Assembly (NCBI GenBank): GCA_003327425.1
Contig: QOQW01000006.1
Location: forward strand, 124,001 to 188,000
From: Candidatus Ozemibacter sibiricus
GTDB lineage: Bacteria; Muiribacteriota; Ozemobacteria; Ozemobacterales; Ozemobacteraceae
Direction: 5' to 3'
Length of the DNA stretch: 64,000 nucleotides
The position numbers were made by a program, and so were the translations under genes. The notes beneath the pieces were generated by a model that worked only from the letters and a program-made list of their open reading frames with translations, was not told where the DNA came from and did not search any database. Shown here one piece after another: positions 34,323-45,000 of this stretch (the first letter of the stretch is position 1; every line of letters starts with the position of its first letter).

Positions 34323-37300
34323 TCAAGCCTCTGAAGGCGGAGGGGGAGGCGGAGAGGAGAACAGATGATGATCGATGGCGCGGCGGGTCTCTTCAATGAG
34401 TTCACCGAGGTCGGCCACGAGGTGATTGGCGGTGGTCTGGTCCTGTTTCAGGCAGGCCGCTTCGAGTCGAGCCGCCCATTCGGCCAGGGCCTGGGCGCAG
34501 AACTGGACGGCGGCCCCTTTGAGGGCGTGGGCCGATTCCCGGACGCGGCTGAGGTCTTGCGCCGCCAGGGCCGCTGGAATCGAAGTGGCGTAGTTGGCCA
34601 GCCCTTCCCGGAAATTGCCCGCTAGCTTGCGGGCCAACGGAAGGTTCTGGCTGAGGCTGGCCAGCAGACTGGCGTGATCGAACACCTTGGGCGGGGGGGG
34701 AGGGCGCGTCGGTGAGGCCTGGGGCGGGGGGCGTCGGGCCGGCAGGCGCGCCGCCCAGGCGCTGAGCATGGCGGCCAGACGTTGCGGCGTGAGGGGTTTG
34801 GCCAGATGGTCGTCCATCCCGGCCGCCAGGCAGCGTTCCCGATCACCCTCCAGGGCGTGGGCGGTCAGCGCGATGATGGGGATGCGCGAGTCGGGAATCA
34901 CCGATTGCGCCGCTCGGATCCGGCGGGTGGCCTCATACCCGTCGAGACGCGGCATCTCGCAATCCATCAGGATCAGGTCATACCGCTGGGTCTGCCAGGC
35001 TTCGATGGCTTCCTCGCCGTCGAACACGGCATCGGCCGAATAGCCGAGCATCTCGAGCAATTTGAGGGTGATGCTCTGGTTGATGTGATTGTCTTCGGCG
35101 AGCAGGATGCGCAGGGGTTTCCAGCCCACGACCCGAGTGCTTTCGGCGCGGGAATCGCTGGAGGGAAGGGGGGGAGAGGGGGACAGCGCCTGGATGGCGG
35201 GGGGCGGAGAGCCGCGCGGCACGGCTGCAGAAGCCCCGCTGGCCGTCGGCGGGGGGGATGCCGTGGTGGAGGGCGCGCCCTCGTCGAGGGCGAGGTCGGC
35301 CAGGCACTGCACAAGGTCGACCGGGCGGACCGGTTCGCAGAGGAAGCCGGCGACGCCGGCCCGGGTCAGGGCATCCCGTTCGGACCGAAGATAACGGGTG
35401 GTGACGAACACGACGCGGGTGCGGACTGCACGCTCGGCGGCAAGAGGGAGCGAGGCGAGAATCTCGGTCACCGGCAGCACCAGCTCGGCCTCGTCGACCA
35501 GCAGCAGGTGGAAAGATTGCCGCTCGGCGGCCGCCATGGTCAGCGCGGCCTGGGTCTTGGTCAGATCGGCGGCGGTCTGGACCAGGGCTCCACCTTCTTG
35601 CAGGAGCGAGGTCAGGCGCTGGCAACGTTCCTGGTGCCGCAGCAGCAGCAGGATGCGGTGCCCGGCGGCCCATTTGTGGCGGGGTTCCGGGGTGGACTGC
35701 GGGGTGAAGGCCGCGGTGAACCAGAAGGTCGAGCCTTTGCCGACGAGGCTCGAAACGCCGATCTCGCCGCCCATCAGTTCGACCAGCCGGCGCGCGATCG
35801 AGAGGCCCAGGCCGCTTCCGCCATGCCGGCGGCGAGAGCCCGAATCTCCCTGGCTGAACGGTTGGAACAGGCGAGGCAGCATTTCGTGCGGGATGCCGAT
35901 GCCGGTGTCGCGGATGCGGAAACGGATCAACCCGGTCGGCTCCTGGGGGTCGGCCAGTTCGACGGTCAGGGCGACCTCGCCGATCGAGGTGAATTTGATG
36001 GCGTTGCTGAGCAGGTTGTTCAGGATCTGTCGCAGCCGACTGGGATCGCCCCGCAGGGACAGCGGCACCTCGGGCAGGATGCGCCCGATCAGTTCGATGT
36101 CCTTTTCCCGAGCCAGGAACGCGCTGAGCCGCAGGGTGTCTTCGACCAGGGTCCGTAGATCGAAGTCGAGGGATTCAAGTTCGAGCCGGCCGGCTTCGAT
36201 CTTGGACAGATCGAGGATGTCGTTGAGGATGCCCAGCAGGTTCTCGCTGCTGGTCAGCAGGGTTTTGACATGGTGCCGCTGTTCGGGGGTCAGCGGCGAC
36301 GCCAGCAGAATATGGGCCAGGCCGATGATGCCGTTGATCGGGGTGCGGATCTCATGGCTCATGCTGGCCAGGAACCCGCTCTTGGCGCGGTTGGCGCTTT
36401 CGGCCTGGGCGGCGTGGGTGCGCGATTGCCGGGCCGTTTCGTCGAGGCGCTGGTTGGCGGTGACCAGGTCGCGATTGACCATGGCCAGCTGGTCCATGGT
36501 GTTGGCCAGCTCGGCTTCCTGCTGCTTGCGGATGGTGATGTCCTGGATGGTGGTCAGAATGGCCGGTTGGCCCCCGAATTCGATGGGACCGCAATCCACT
36601 TCGGCAGGGAAGCCCTCGCCCGACCCGCGTCGGCAGCCTTGCCATTCGAAACGGATGGACTGGCCGGCCAGGACCTGCGCCCGGCGGGCGGGCAGATCTG
36701 GGGCTGGCGAGCCCGCATGGGTCAGCGCTTCCATGGTCTGCCGCAGCGCCTCTTCCCGGGACATCTGGAACATCTCGAGGAAGCGGGCATTGACGGCCAG
36801 GATCCGGCCGTCGGCATCCTGGACCAGGATGGCGGTGGGCAGGTGGTCGAAGACCTGTCGGATGTAGCCCTCGGTGCGTGCCAGCGCTTCCCTGGCCCCC
36901 ACGCTGGTCTGCTGGAAGATGAAGAAACCCAGGAGCGCCAGGAGGAAGAGGAGCATCCAGACCAGGGGAAACAGGCGCGCCTGGAAGATCTGGCGCTGGT
37001 GTTCGCCGGCCGCTTGTTCGACGGCGGCCAGGCGGGGCGAGCGGCCGAGAGGTGCCAACCCGACGAGGGAGTATCCCCAGCGAGTCGGAACGGGGCCGAT
37101 GGCCACCGCTTTGCCCTGAGACAGCGCGGCGTCGAGGTCGGGCCGCTCCTGGAACCAGAGTTCATCGCTCGGGCCGGGAAGGGCGATGGCCGGCGAGCTC
37201 TCGGGAGAAGAGGCCAGCGGAGCCTCGAACAGCACCTGGACGCTCTTTGCTTGACGGTCGATCAAAAAGAGGCGGCGGCCGGCGGTCTGGATCCGGCCGA

Positions 37301-38270
37301 AGCTGGCGACGGGCGAACCAGGGGCACGTGAGGGGCCGGGAGCGACCACGGCGAGCGAGGCGGCGGGCGCTCCCTCGGGGTGACCGGTCTCGACCAGGGT
37401 GGCCAGGATCGCGGCCGTCTGTCGGAGCGCTTGCCGCAGTGCCTGGTCCATGGCTTCCCCGACGACATGGGTCCGACCGAAGCCGAGCAGGATGGTGAGG
37501 GCGACGAAGAGCAGGCCGAAACGGTTGTTCCAACGGCTCCAGGCGGCGGTGTCGGGGTCGAAATACCGTTGTCGGCACACCCGGCCAAAGTGCCGCCAGA
37601 CGGCCATCCCGAGAAGTACGGTGAGAACAAGACCGATGATCGGCAGCGAGAATCCGTGCTTGCCTCCAGGACCCCAGGTGGAGAGGAGGTCGAACGGGCA
37701 ATGTCCTTGGATGCTGCCCAGGAGCCAGAGACCTGCCAGCAACCACCACACCAGGGACAGCAACGGCAGGCGCCGCAGGTCAGGATGCGAGACCTGGCGG
37801 AATTTCCAGATGGCCAGGCCGGCGAACAGCGCCGCCGGGCTGGCCAGGAAGATGGTCAGCCAAGTCGCCCGCGGCCAGGGGGTGGCGGAACCGATCGCCG
37901 TGAGCAACCCGGCAAGAATTGGGCCAACCAGCCCATGCCAGAAGGGGTTGTCCGGGGGGTCTGGCTCGGTGGAACGGGCAGCCACCCAGGCCTGTCGCGC
38001 GAATTCGACGAAGGCCAGCAGAGCCAGCCATCGGAGCGTCTCGAGGGGAATGGTTGTGGGAAGGTTCAGCCAGGCCAGCCCCATCAACTGCAAGAGGGCG
38101 TCCAGAGCCAGGAGCGAAGCCGCACCGGCCAGCCATTTCCAGGGAAATCTTCCGTTTTCGAGCGAGGAGAGGGCGAGGCTGGAGCAGGCGACCAGGGCCA
38201 GGCTGAACCCTTGCAGGAAGACGAGGAGATCGAGTTGTCGGAAGAGAATCTCGGTCATTCTGAATCCCAT
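34323..38270 (-). CDS. Hybrid sensor histidine kinase with PAS, two receivers and HPt
   Basis: A 1315-residue membrane protein. About seven N-terminal helices (1-245) and a further helix are followed by an extracytoplasmic segment, then a helix near 450. Next come a PAS domain (FDHLPTAILVQDADGRILA), a coiled coil, a HisKA box with phospho-His in MSHEIRTPINGIIG, and an HATPase (FRIRDTGIGIP). Receiver 1 is degenerate: the paired acidic residues are lost and the usual Lys is Glu. Receiver 2 is canonical (AEDNHIN, LILMDCEMP, LAKP). A C-terminal HPt carries HALKGAA. It should run an internal His-Asp-His relay; the final receiver is not adjacent. ATG 38270 or 38258 are both possible. It is divergent from a pseudo-receiver regulator. 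Confidence 0.9.
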   Translation of the reverse strand: MGFRMTEILFRQLDLLVFLQGFSLALVACSSLALSSLENGRFPWKWLAGAASLLALDALLQLMGLAWLNLPTTIPLETLRWLALLAFVEFARQAWVAARSTEPDPPDNPFWHGLVGPILAGLLTAIGSATPWPRATWLTIFLASPAALFAGLAIWKFRQVSHPDLRRLPLLSLVWWLLAGLWLLGSIQGHCPFDLLSTWGPGGKHGFSLPIIGLVLTVLLGMAVWRHFGRVCRQRYFDPDTAAWSRWNNRFGLLFVALTILLGFGRTHVVGEAMDQALRQALRQTAAILATLVETGHPEGAPAASLAVVAPGPSRAPGSPVASFGRIQTAGRRLFLIDRQAKSVQVLFEAPLASSPESSPAIALPGPSDELWFQERPDLDAALSQGKAVAIGPVPTRWGYSLVGLAPLGRSPRLAAVEQAAGEHQRQIFQARLFPLVWMLLFLLALLGFFIFQQTSVGAREALARTEGYIRQVFDHLPTAILVQDADGRILAVNARFLEMFQMSREEALRQTMEALTHAGSPAPDLPARRAQVLAGQSIRFEWQGCRRGSGEGFPAEVDCGPIEFGGQPAILTTIQDITIRKQQEAELANTMDQLAMVNRDLVTANQRLDETARQSRTHAAQAESANRAKSGFLASMSHEIRTPINGIIGLAHILLASPLTPEQRHHVKTLLTSSENLLGILNDILDLSKIEAGRLELESLDFDLRTLVEDTLRLSAFLAREKDIELIGRILPEVPLSLRGDPSRLRQILNNLLSNAIKFTSIGEVALTVELADPQEPTGLIRFRIRDTGIGIPHEMLPRLFQPFSQGDSGSRRRHGGSGLGLSIARRLVELMGGEIGVSSLVGKGSTFWFTAAFTPQSTPEPRHKWAAGHRILLLLRHQERCQRLTSLLQEGGALVQTAADLTKTQAALTMAAAERQSFHLLLVDEAELVLPVTEILASLPLAAERAVRTRVVFVTTRYLRSERDALTRAGVAGFLCEPVRPVDLVQCLADLALDEGAPSTTASPPPTASGASAAVPRGSPPPAIQALSPSPPLPSSDSRAESTRVVGWKPLRILLAEDNHINQSITLKLLEMLGYSADAVFDGEEAIEAWQTQRYDLILMDCEMPRLDGYEATRRIRAAQSVIPDSRIPIIALTAHALEGDRERCLAAGMDDHLAKPLTPQRLAAMLSAWAARLPARRPPPQASPTRPPPPPKVFDHASLLASLSQNLPLARKLAGNFREGLANYATSIPAALAAQDLSRVRESAHALKGAAVQFCAQALAEWAARLEAACLKQDQTTANHLVADLGELIEETRRAIDHHLFSSPPPPPPSEA

Positions 38271-38401
38271 GGTTGACTGCTGGAGGAGAGGCTGGTTGTT
38301 CCTCCGACTTTCTCGAAAGACCTTTGGTCGGGGCACGCAGACCTGAGTCGATTCGACGGGAAGAGACCGATCACGGACCGACAGGCCTCTGTATGGAACG
38401 C

Positions 38402-38430
38402 ATCATACCATCCACTCCCTGGAGAGTAAA
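38402..38430 (-). promoter_or_regulatory. Promoter of the hybrid kinase gene
   Basis: TTTACT, a 17-base spacer and TATGAT on the minus strand with extended -10 TGG. It lies about 130 bases before the kinase ATG. The rest of the 354-base divergent gap shows no gene. Confidence 0.55.
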
Positions 38431-38624
38431 GGTATGAAATCCCCTGGGCCTGGGCGAACCATCGCCCAGCGGTTTCCCGGTGAACAGAGCGTTCGCAGGG
38501 AAGGCCGGGCCCGGTTGTCCGTTCGGTGGCTGTCGTCGGAACTCTGGCCAGAAAGGGGGCCAGTATGCTATGCTGCCCCCGCCATGTCTGGCGCAAACCT
38601 GAAACAGAACGCGAGGTTGGCGGA

Positions 38625-39632
38625 ATGCACGCACCAGAGAAAAACGCCATGAGAGAGATCATCTGGATACCAGAACGCCGGGGGTATGTCTCCGAAGTCC
38701 GTTCCCTGCTGGCCGACGGGGGATACCGCCTGATCGAAGCCCCCACGGCCGTGGAAGGACTGCGCCTGCTCGATGAGCGTCGAGCGCAGAGCGAAGCCGT
38801 CGCCTGCCTTCTCACCGGCATCCACCTCCCTGACATTCCTGGCCTGCGCATGCTCGAAATGGTGAAAAGCCGGTTCCCTCGCCTGCCGGTGGTTGTGTTG
38901 ACCGAGGCCGGGACGCCTCCCTTCCCCGGCGATCGGGCCGCCCGCCTGGCCGATGGCTTCTTCCAATGGCCGTGTTCCGGCAAGGAAGTGACCGATCACC
39001 TGGGTCGCCTTGCCGCCGTCGATCCCTTCCAGGCCGAGCGGCGTTCCCGCCGTCGCGGCAAACGCCCCCACCGGGCCTGGGGGTTGATCCAGCTCTTCGA
39101 AGAAGTCGACGCCGAACGGGTCTTCCGGGCCTTGCGCGATCATCCCCTGGTCCAGACCTGCGACGGAGTGCAGGGGGAGTTCGATCTCGTCGTTTCCCTG
39201 GCCTCCGGGGTCGCGAAGAACATCGAGCAGTTCTGGAAGGACGTGAGCCGTTGGCCTGAGGTGGCCCGGAGCGATCTGCTGGCGGTCATCGAACCGCCCC
39301 TCGACGAGGCCGTGCAGGAGTTCCTGGCCGCCTTCCGTCGCCATCAGGCCGAGGAAATCCAGCAAGGCCGGCAGATCCGGCCGGCCCTGCTCGTCGATGA
39401 GATCCTGCTGGTCGAGATCGATCCGGCCGCCCGCAGTCACGTCTTTCCTCGTCTGGCCTGCGCCGAAGGCGTGGTGCAGTGCGAAGCCGTCCGCGGGCCC
39501 TGGCAGGCCATCGTCCAGGTGCAAGGCCCCACCCGCGAGCAGATCCGGCGTCTGGTCAGCGAAGAGCTGGCCTCGCTCGAAGGCGTCCTCCGCCTGCGCC
39601 CCCTCAAGGTGGTCCGTCTGTCCGAAAATTGA
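38625..39632 (+). CDS. Pseudo-receiver fused to two RAM (Lrp/AsnC ligand-binding) domains
   Basis: A 335-residue cytoplasmic protein. Residues 9-135 have the receiver pattern (IIWIPERRGYVSEVRSLLADGGY, LLTGIHLPDIPGLRML, PVVVLTEAG), but the acidic pair is absent, the phospho-Asp is Thr and the usual Lys is Trp. About 150-230 and 260-335 each look like the RAM/Lrp-AsnC effector fold: FEEVDAERVFRALRDHPLVQ with GEFDLVVSLASG, and LLVEIDPAARSHVF with GPWQAIVQVQGP. There is no recognisable DNA-binding domain. It immediately precedes the NuoE-type gene (66 bases, with a hairpin in between), so it probably senses a metabolite or redox state for that operon. ATG 38625 or 38649 are both possible. Confidence 0.65.
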   Translation: MHAPEKNAMREIIWIPERRGYVSEVRSLLADGGYRLIEAPTAVEGLRLLDERRAQSEAVACLLTGIHLPDIPGLRMLEMVKSRFPRLPVVVLTEAGTPPFPGDRAARLADGFFQWPCSGKEVTDHLGRLAAVDPFQAERRSRRRGKRPHRAWGLIQLFEEVDAERVFRALRDHPLVQTCDGVQGEFDLVVSLASGVAKNIEQFWKDVSRWPEVARSDLLAVIEPPLDEAVQEFLAAFRRHQAEEIQQGRQIRPALLVDEILLVEIDPAARSHVFPRLACAEGVVQCEAVRGPWQAIVQVQGPTREQIRRLVSEELASLEGVLRLRPLKVVRLSEN

Positions 39633-39650
39633 CCCTGCCTTCAGGCAGGG
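39633..39650 (+). terminator. Stem-loop directly after the pseudo-receiver gene
   Basis: CCCTGCC-TTCA-GGCAGGG starts at the base after the stop codon, 66 bases before the NuoE-type ATG. No T-run follows, so it may be an attenuator or mRNA-stabilising hairpin and not a terminator. Confidence 0.4.
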
Positions 39651-39698
39651 CCGTGATAACCGCAAGAGTCGTTTCCGGGAAAGGAGCAGCCGAAGCCA

Positions 39699-40235
39699 AT
39701 GCAACCCCCCAACCACGATCGACCGGGGGCCCGACCCTCCCCGTCGGCCCTGGCCCTGGACCTCTGGCAGAATGGCCAGGAGCCTGGCCAATTGATTCCG
39801 CTCCTGCAGAAAACCCAGGAGCAGTACGGATACATCCCCGAGCACGCCATCCGGACGATCAGCAGCATCACCCGCGTGCCCGAGAGCGAGATCTATGGGG
39901 TCATCACCTTCTACAAGCAGTTCCGCCTCAAACCGCTGGGGCGCTATCTCATCCGCTTGTGCGACGGCACGGCCTGTCACGTCAACGACGCCCGCACCTT
40001 GATGAACCTGATCAAGGAAGAATTGCAGCTCGATGCCGATGACACCACGGCCGACGGGCTGTTCACCTTGACGCCGGTGGCCTGCTTGGGCTGTTGCAGC
40101 CTGGCGCCGGTCATCATGATCAACGACGAGACCTTCGGCCGGCTCACCCCGCCCAAGGTTCGGCAGATCCTCAAGGAGTTCCGGCAGCGAGCCGCGACGG
40201 AAGACGCCGCCACCCGAGGAGGAACCAGCGCATGA
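39699..40235 (+). CDS. NuoE/HydC-type [2Fe-2S] thioredoxin-fold subunit
   Basis: A 178-residue protein of the NADH-dehydrogenase 24 kDa family. Helical N terminus, then the [2Fe-2S] site: CDGTACH near residue 90 and CLGCC near residue 131 give the four-Cys pattern. In NADH-oxidising soluble complexes it passes electrons from the FMN subunit. Its stop overlaps the next start as ATGA (coupled). Start 39699 has AAAGGAG, a little far upstream. First of three linked genes (NuoE, NuoF, large fusion). Confidence 0.92.
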   Translation: MQPPNHDRPGARPSPSALALDLWQNGQEPGQLIPLLQKTQEQYGYIPEHAIRTISSITRVPESEIYGVITFYKQFRLKPLGRYLIRLCDGTACHVNDARTLMNLIKEELQLDADDTTADGLFTLTPVACLGCCSLAPVIMINDETFGRLTPPKVRQILKEFRQRAATEDAATRGGTSA

Positions 40236-42013
40236 ACGCCTCTTCCACCGTCATCACCGTCGGCACCGGCACCTGTGGCGTGGCCGCCGGGGCCGACAAG
40301 GTCCTGGCCGAGATCCGTCGCCAGGTGGCGGCCAGGGGGTTGGACCGCGTCGCAGTGCGCGAGACCGGCTGTGTCGGCATGTGCTACAGCGAAGTCCTGG
40401 TCGAAGTAGCCGACGGTCAGCACAAAACCCTGTACGGTCATATCACTCCCGATCGGATCGGCCGCCTCCTCGAGCAGCACGTCCAACAGGGGAAACCGGT
40501 CGAGGAGTGGCGCATCCTGACCGACGATCGCGACGGCCCCGAGGCCGCGTTCCTGAAGCGCCAGAAGCGTATCGTGCTGCGGAATTGCGGCCATATCGAT
40601 CCTCTTTCGCTCGACGACTATCTGGCTCGCGATGGGTACAAGGCCATCCAGAAAGTGGTCAAGGAGATGACCCCGGAGCAGGTCATCGATCTGGTGCAGG
40701 CCTCCGGCTTGCGCGGGCGCGGCGGGGCGGGCTTCCCCACCGGCACCAAATGGCGTTTCGCCCGCCAATCGCCCGGAACCGAGAAGTATGTCGTCTGCAA
40801 CGCCGACGAAGGAGACCCCGGCGCCTTCATGGACCGCAGCGTGTGCGAAGGCGACCCCCATTCGGTCATCGAGGGCATGATGATCTGCGGCTATGCCATC
40901 GGGGCCACCCATGGCTACATCTACTGCCGGGCCGAGTATCCCAAGGCGATCGTCCATCTCCGTCGGGCCATCGATGAACTCAAGGCCCGCCAGATGCTCG
41001 GCACCAACCTGTTCGGCAGCTCGTTCTCCTTCGATCTCAAGATCAAGGAAGGCGCCGGCGCCTTCGTCTGCGGCGAAGAGACCGCCCTGATCGCTTCGAT
41101 CGAGGGCAAGCGGGGCATGCCGCGGCTGCGCCCGCCGTATCCGGCCGTCCGGGGGCTCTGGGGCAAACCCACCAACATCAACAACGTCGAGACCCTGGCC
41201 ACCATCCCCTGGATCATCCTCAACGGCGCGGCGGCGCTGGCCAGTCTCGGTACCGAGAAGAGCAAAGGCACCAAGGTCTTCGCCATGGCCGGCAAGGTCA
41301 AGCGCTCCGGCCTCGTCGAGGTGCCGATGGGCATCACCATCAATCAGATCATCTTCGATGTCTGTGGCGGCATCATCGGCGATCGCGCCTTCAAGGCGGT
41401 GCAGATGGGCGGCCCGTCGGGCGGGTGCATCCCGGCCTCCCTCGGCGATACCCTCATCGACTACGAACAGATCAACCAGACCGGGGCCATCATGGGCTCG
41501 GGTGGCATGGTCGTCATGGACGACACCACCTGCATGGTCGAGATGGCCCGGTTCTTCCTCGAATTCACCCAGAACGAATCGTGCGGCAAATGTACCAGTT
41601 GCCGCATCGGCACCTTGCGCATGCTGGAGATCCTCGAGCGCATCGTGGAGGGGCAGGGAAAGCCGGACGACATCCCCGCCCTGCTCGAGCTGGGCGAGCA
41701 CATCAAGGCCACCGCCCTGTGCGGCCTCGGCCAGACCGCCCCCAACCCGGTCCTGACCACCTTGAAATACTTCCGTGAGGAATACGAGGCCCACATCCAC
41801 CAGAAACGCTGTCCGGCGCATAGTTGTCCTAAATTGGTCGAATATGTCATTCGCGCCGACAAGTGCGTCGGATGCACCGTCTGCGCCCGGGAATGCCCGA
41901 CCCGGGCGATCAGCGGCAAAGTCAAGATGAAGCATGTCATCGATTCGCAGAAGTGCGTCAAATGCGGCAAATGCTTGACCGTCTGTCGCTTCGATGCTGT
42001 GGCCAAGGAATGA
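40232..42013 (+). CDS. NuoF/HydB-type NADH-binding flavin/Fe-S subunit
   Basis: A 593-residue protein. An N-terminal thioredoxin-like [2Fe-2S] domain (1-90) shows only three candidate Cys (C15, C47, C51), where HydB relatives usually have four. The FMN/NADH domain follows (RGRGGAGFPTGTKW near 165, GAGAFVCGEETAL near 275), then the N3-type 4Fe-4S site SCGKCTSCRIGT near 450, and two ferredoxin clusters at the C terminus (CVGCTVCARECP and CVKCGKCLTVC). This is the layout of soluble bifurcating-hydrogenase HydB and Stn-type subunits, not respiratory NuoF. By context it accepts or donates electrons at NAD(H). Confidence 0.9.
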   Translation: MNASSTVITVGTGTCGVAAGADKVLAEIRRQVAARGLDRVAVRETGCVGMCYSEVLVEVADGQHKTLYGHITPDRIGRLLEQHVQQGKPVEEWRILTDDRDGPEAAFLKRQKRIVLRNCGHIDPLSLDDYLARDGYKAIQKVVKEMTPEQVIDLVQASGLRGRGGAGFPTGTKWRFARQSPGTEKYVVCNADEGDPGAFMDRSVCEGDPHSVIEGMMICGYAIGATHGYIYCRAEYPKAIVHLRRAIDELKARQMLGTNLFGSSFSFDLKIKEGAGAFVCGEETALIASIEGKRGMPRLRPPYPAVRGLWGKPTNINNVETLATIPWIILNGAAALASLGTEKSKGTKVFAMAGKVKRSGLVEVPMGITINQIIFDVCGGIIGDRAFKAVQMGGPSGGCIPASLGDTLIDYEQINQTGAIMGSGGMVVMDDTTCMVEMARFFLEFTQNESCGKCTSCRIGTLRMLEILERIVEGQGKPDDIPALLELGEHIKATALCGLGQTAPNPVLTTLKYFREEYEAHIHQKRCPAHSCPKLVEYVIRADKCVGCTVCARECPTRAISGKVKMKHVIDSQKCVKCGKCLTVCRFDAVAKE

Positions 42014-42027
42014 TCAAGGAGCCTCCG

Positions 42028-45000
42028 ATGAGCAACCCCACCCAGATCCGCCTCACCATCGATGGCCGCTCGCTGACCGCCGCGCCGGGCCAGACCATTC
42101 TCCAAGTGGCTCGCGCGCATGGCATCGAGATTCCCACCCTGTGCTACGACCCGCGCCTGAACCCCTACGGATCCTGCCTCCTGTGCGTGGTCGAGGTCGA
42201 GGGCCAGCCGCGCCTCGCCCTGTCCTGCGCCACCGAGATCCGAGAGGGCATGAAGATCGTGACCAGCAGCGAGCGCATCTATAAAGCTCGAAAGAACGCG
42301 CTCGACATGCTCCTGTCGAACCATTTCGCCGACTGCCGCGGCAACTGCTACGAGAAGTGCCCCGCCGAGGTCGATGTGCAGGGCTACCTGGCGCTGGCCA
42401 GCGCCGGGAAATACCTCGATGCCCTCGAGCTGATCCGCAAGACCAACCCGTTGCCGATGGTGTGCGGCCGCGTCTGCGTGCGCTACTGCGAAGCCAACTG
42501 TCGCCGCCGGGATGTCGATGCCTCGGTGGGCGTCAATTTCATCAAGCGCTATGTCGCCGACCTCGCCAGCGACCATCTGCCTAAGCCGCTTCCCGCCCGC
42601 CCGACCGGGAAGCGGGTGGCCGTCGTCGGCGGCGGCCCGGCCGGACTGACCGCCGCCTACTACCTGGCCCGCGGCGGCCATGCCGTCACCATCTTCGAGG
42701 CCCAGAGCCACCTGGGCGGCATGCTGCGCTGGGGCATTCCCGATTATCGCCTGCCGCGCGACATCCTCGACAAAGAGATCGGCATGATCCTGTCGCTTGG
42801 CGTCGAAGCCAGGACCCGACAGGTGCTGGGGCGCGACTTCACCCTCGATGACCTGAAGGCCCAGAAGTATGATGCCATCTATCTCGCGCTGGGCGCCTGG
42901 GTGGCCAAGAAGATGCGGGTGAAGAACGAAGAGACGCCCGGCGTCTGGGGCGGCATCGACTTCCTCCGGAAGGTCAAGCAGGACGGCCCGCCCGAACTGC
43001 ATGGCCATGTGCTGGTGGTCGGCGGCGGCAACACCGCCATCGATGCGGCCCGCACCGCCTTGCGGTGCAAGGCCGGCAAGGTCTCCATCCTCTACCGTCG
43101 CACGCGTGAGGAGATGCCGGCCGATGACATCGAAATCGAAGATGCGCTGGCCGAAGGCGTCGAGATCAAATTCCTGGTCGCGCCCGTCGAGGTGGTGGCC
43201 GAGAATGGCCAAGTCAAGGCGCTGCGCTGCCAGGAGATGACCCTCGGCGAACCAGACGAGAGCGGGCGGCGTCGTCCCGTGGTCAAAGAAGGCTCCGATT
43301 TCGAGATCCCCTGCTCGACCATCATCGCCGCCATCGGGCAGGATTCCGATCTGTCAGGCCTGAAGAATGAACGACTCGGCCAGATTCCCACCACCAAGTG
43401 GGGGACTATCATCGTCGATGAAGCGACCTATGCGACCTCCGTTCCCGGCGTGTTCGCCGGCGGCGACGTGGTCACCGGGCCGATGGCCGCCATCGATGCC
43501 ATCGGTGCCGGTCGCAAGGCGGCCCAGGTCATCGATCGCTACCTGGAGACCGGCCAGATCAAACCCTATCCACGCGAGTTCCTGAGCAAGAAGACCAACC
43601 TGGGCGAGATTCCCGCCTCGTATTTCGCAGCGGTCGAGAAGGTCGAGCGCGCCCATATGCGGCAGTCCCCTGTCGCCGAGCGGGTCCAGACCTTCGCCGA
43701 GGTCGACCATGGCATTCCGCCGACCCATGTCTCGGTCGAGACCTCGCGCTGTCTGTCCTGCGGCTGTTCCGACGTCTTCACCTGCGAGGTCAAGAAACTG
43801 GCCGGCGAGTATGGCGTCGATCAGAAGCGATTCGCCGGCAAGGTCAAAAAGTACGAGGTCGATCTCCGGCACCCCTTCATCACGCTCGACCCCAACAAGT
43901 GCATCCTGTGCGGGAAATGCGTCCGCCTGTGCGGGGAATTGATCGGGGCCGCCGCGCTCGGCTTCGTCCATCGCGGGTTCGAGACCATCGTTCGCCCCTC
44001 GCTCGACCGGCCGCTGCAGAAAACCACCTGCATCAGCTGCGGCAACTGCATCGATGTCTGCCCCACCGCCGCGATCGCCCAGCGCCTCCCCTTCCAGAAG
44101 CCCGGCCCGTGGGTCGCCCAACCCCACGAATCGGTGTGCAATCACTGCGGGGTCGGGTGTGGGCTGGTCTACCACAAAGTCAACGACACTATCTGGTACA
44201 TCAGCGCCCGGCCGGCCGCGGCGCACGTGCCCGGCCAGATCTGCTTCAAAGGCCGGTTCGCCCATGAGTTTCTCCGTTCGCCGGAGCGCCTGCGTGAACC
44301 CACCGTCGGCGTCGGGGCGAGCCGCCAGACGGTCCACCTCGATGCGGCCCTCGACGCGGCCGTGGCCGGTCTGCAGAAGGTCGCCGCCACCCACGGGGCC
44401 GACAGCCTGGCGTTCATCGTCTCGGCTCGCGCGACGAACGAAGAGATCTTCCTCGCCCAGAAACTGGCCCGTCAGGCGTTCGGTTGCAACAACGTGAGTT
44501 CGCTGCCGGCCCTGGTCGGCCTCGGGGTGGGGCAACCCCTTCAGGCGGCGACCGGAGCCATCGCCTCCAGCGCCACGCTGGCCGACCTCGCTCGGACCGA
44601 GCTGATGATCCTGGTCAATGTCGATCCGGACCAGGACAACCCGGTGCTGGCCTTCACCATCCGGCAGGCGCATCGCCGCGGGGCCAAGCTCGTGGTCATC
44701 GGTTCCGCCCCGACCCTCCTGGCGGAAACCTGCGATCTGTGGCTCGATCCCCGGAAAGGGAGCTCTCCCGTCCTCCTACGGGCCATTCTGGCCGAGCTGG
44801 TGCGGCAGAACGCCTTCCTCGAGCAGGCGGTGGCGGAGGCGGCCAATTGGGCCGCGCTGCGCGCCGAGGCGACCCTCACGCTCGCGGAGGCCGCTGCCGC
44901 GACCGGGGTGGATGAGAAGAAAATCGCCTTCCTGGCCAATCTGCTGGCGGTCGCCCACCGCTCGGTCGTCTTCGTCGCGCCGGGCGATTCCGGCGAGGCG

